Source of the DNA: an uncultured Desulfobacter sp.
Lineage (GTDB): Bacteria > Desulfobacterota > Desulfobacteria > Desulfobacterales > Desulfobacteraceae
Reading direction: 5' to 3'
NCBI RefSeq assembly: GCF_963665355.1
Contig: NZ_OY762229.1
Span: 2,790,001 to 2,854,000 of the forward strand
Length of the DNA stretch: 64,000 nt
Shown here: positions 62,730 through 64,000 of the stretch, in pieces
Numbering within the stretch: the first letter of the stretch is position 1
How the letters are laid out: every line of letters begins with the position of its first letter
Translations under genes and position numbers: made by a program
Notes under the pieces: generated by a model
Told to the model about the DNA's origin: nothing
The model's database searches: none
What the model saw: the letters and a program-made list of their open reading frames with translations, nothing else

Positions 62730-64000
62730 TGGGTGCTTTTTTTGTCCGGCGACCCATTGTCGCCATGGTTATTGCGATTGTTACGGTAATCCTGGGTGTT
62801 CTGGCCGCAATGCAGCTGCCCATGGAGCAGTATCCCAATATTACCCCGCCCATTGTCCAGGTGCGGGCCAGTTACACCGGTGCCAATGCCGCCAATGTGG
62901 AGGCCTCGGTGGCCACACCTTTGGAGCAGCAGATCAACGGCGTTGACAATATGCTTTATATGAAGTCGGTGAATGCCAATGACGGCACCATGACCATCAA
63001 CGTCTCCTTTGAGATCGGCACGGATCCGGACATGAACACAGTATTTGTGCAGAACCGTGTGTCCGCCGCCACGGCCAAATTGCCCGAGGAGGTAAAACGG
63101 CTGGGGGTCTCCACGGAAAAATCGCTGCCCAACATTCTGATGCTGGTGGCTCTCACCGACCCGTCCGACAAATACAACCAGAGTTTTTTAAACAACTATG
63201 CCCTGATCAATATCAAGGATTCCCTGGCCCGCCTGAAAGGTATCGGCCGGGTGGATGTTCTGGGCGGGTCAGACTATTCCATGCGCATCTGGATCAAGCC
63301 GGACCGCCTGGCCCAGCTGGACATGACCGTGTCTGAAATCACCAATGCCATCAAGGCCCAGAACATCATTGTTCCGGGCGGAAAGTTCGGGGCCGAACCC
63401 GCACCAAAGGGAACGGAATTCACCTATACCGTGCGGCTGCCCGACCGGCTGGCATCCGAGGAGGCCTTTGGCGATATCGTAATTCGCTCCACGGAAACCG
63501 GAGCCCAGGTTAAAATCAGGGATGTGGCCCGGGTGGAACTGGGTGTGGAGTCCTACAACGTGTTCTCCCGTATGGACGGCAAACCCTGTTCCATCATCGC
63601 CTTGTACCAGGCACCGGGGTCCAATGCCGTGAACCTGGCCGAAGAGATCCGGTCGGTGATGGAACGGCTGTCAAAATCCTTTCCCAGGGGCATGCGGTAT
63701 GATGTATCCCTGGATGCCACCCTTCCCATCACCAAGGGCATTGATGAAATCATTGAGACGCTTGTGATTGCCCTGGCCCTGGTTATTTTTGTGGTTTTTA
63801 TTTTTATCCAGGACTGGCGGGCCACCCTGATCCCCACCATCGCTATTCCCGTCTCCCTGCTTGGCGCCTTTGTGGCGTTTCCGCTTCTGGGGTTCACGGT
63901 GAATAACCTGTCTCTTCTGGGGCTGGTGCTGGCCATCGGCATCGTGGTGGATGACGCCATCGTGGTGGTGGAGGCGGTCCAGGTCAATATTGCCAACGGC
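62729..64000 (+). CDS. RND multidrug efflux pump, 3' end outside window
   Basis: 424 residues visible, frame open to the window edge, start ATG 62729 overlapping the adaptor stop (4 bases). AcrB/HAE1 blocks: FFVRRPIVAMVIAIVTVILG, MEQYPNITPPIVQVRASYTGA, SVATPLEQQINGVDNMLYMKS, and a membrane block starting TLVIALALVIFVVFIFIQDWRATLIPTIAIP plus NNLSLLGLVLAIGIVVDDAIVVVE (TM4 with the proton-relay DD). A proton-driven efflux transporter; substrates unknown. Partial. Confidence 0.95.
   Translation, partial: MGAFFVRRPIVAMVIAIVTVILGVLAAMQLPMEQYPNITPPIVQVRASYTGANAANVEASVATPLEQQINGVDNMLYMKSVNANDGTMTINVSFEIGTDPDMNTVFVQNRVSAATAKLPEEVKRLGVSTEKSLPNILMLVALTDPSDKYNQSFLNNYALINIKDSLARLKGIGRVDVLGGSDYSMRIWIKPDRLAQLDMTVSEITNAIKAQNIIVPGGKFGAEPAPKGTEFTYTVRLPDRLASEEAFGDIVIRSTETGAQVKIRDVARVELGVESYNVFSRMDGKPCSIIALYQAPGSNAVNLAEEIRSVMERLSKSFPRGMRYDVSLDATLPITKGIDEIIETLVIALALVIFVVFIFIQDWRATLIPTIAIPVSLLGAFVAFPLLGFTVNNLSLLGLVLAIGIVVDDAIVVVEAVQVNIANG

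Overview
This window looks like chromosomal DNA from a sulfate-reducing deltaproteobacterium (Desulfobacterota, Desulfobacteraceae-like). The basis is inference from gene content: very large multi-PAS hybrid histidine kinases, PEP-CTERM surface biogenesis, sigma-54-type promoters, a Tex/YhbY/YchF-like housekeeping block, a Met8-type siroheme enzyme next to ccsA and hemA, and an AMP-dependent ligase paired with an XRE-cupin regulator. No rRNA, tRNA or CRISPR array was seen. Base composition is moderate, with AT-rich spacers.

Layout. 1-3.3 kb: the 3' part of a long TPR protein, then a PEP-CTERM exported protein behind a good sigma-54 promoter candidate and closed by a strong terminator. 3.3-4.9 kb: a graveyard of IS200-, IS256- and ISAzo13-type transposase remnants and a truncated caspase-like gene. 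4.9-8.4 kb: a hybrid kinase. 8.7-13.3 kb: tex, yhbY, an MBL hydrolase and a divergent YchF-like P-loop protein. 13.3-14.7 kb: a palindromic repeat, a broken formylglycine-generating-enzyme-like gene and a 125-bp hairpin element. 14.7-18.8 kb: pyrR-moaB-hypothetical (minus) facing rmuC-mltA (plus). 19.0-21.5 kb: a PocR-domain hybrid kinase with a small partner.

21.8-26.0 kb is a chemosensory-like module: an MCP with a near-perfect sigma-54 promoter, a CheA-like protein lacking both the Hpt domain and the ATP-binding motifs but carrying two CheW-like domains, and a small protein that may be a phosphoacceptor-less receiver. 26.1-37.5 kb is a long signalling array: a collapsed duplicate of a kinase, a periplasmic binding protein, a 2147-residue eight-PAS hybrid kinase, a REC-GGDEF cyclase, an Hpt protein, a REC-PP2C phosphatase and an RsbW-like kinase. 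It reads as a phosphorelay feeding both c-di-GMP synthesis and partner switching. phoU-phoB-phoR follow at 37.6-40.8 kb behind a phased repeat that resembles a Pho box.

40.8-48.8 kb is housekeeping: an amidohydrolase, siroheme synthase, ccsA-like, hemA, PBP1b, a TPR lipoprotein and an Hsp70-like protein. 49.0-53.4 kb holds a membrane kinase, a receiver and a REC-GGDEF protein. 53.6-59.3 kb (minus) holds thiQ-thiP-thiB-like transporter genes, an acyl-CoA-synthetase-like gene and an XRE-cupin regulator with a clear sigma-70 promoter. 59.5-64 kb holds alanine dehydrogenase, a hotdog thioesterase and an RND efflux pair cut by the window edge.

Two non-coding repeat families are the most unusual signals. 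One is a 125-bp perfect-length hairpin element in two copies (14537-14661, 53485-53609) with several compensatory base-pair changes, each ending 3-7 nt from a leftward stop codon. The other is an element of about 150 bp built from inverted TCGAAA-hexamer arms, in two oppositely oriented copies (about 13477-13643 and 18858-19010).
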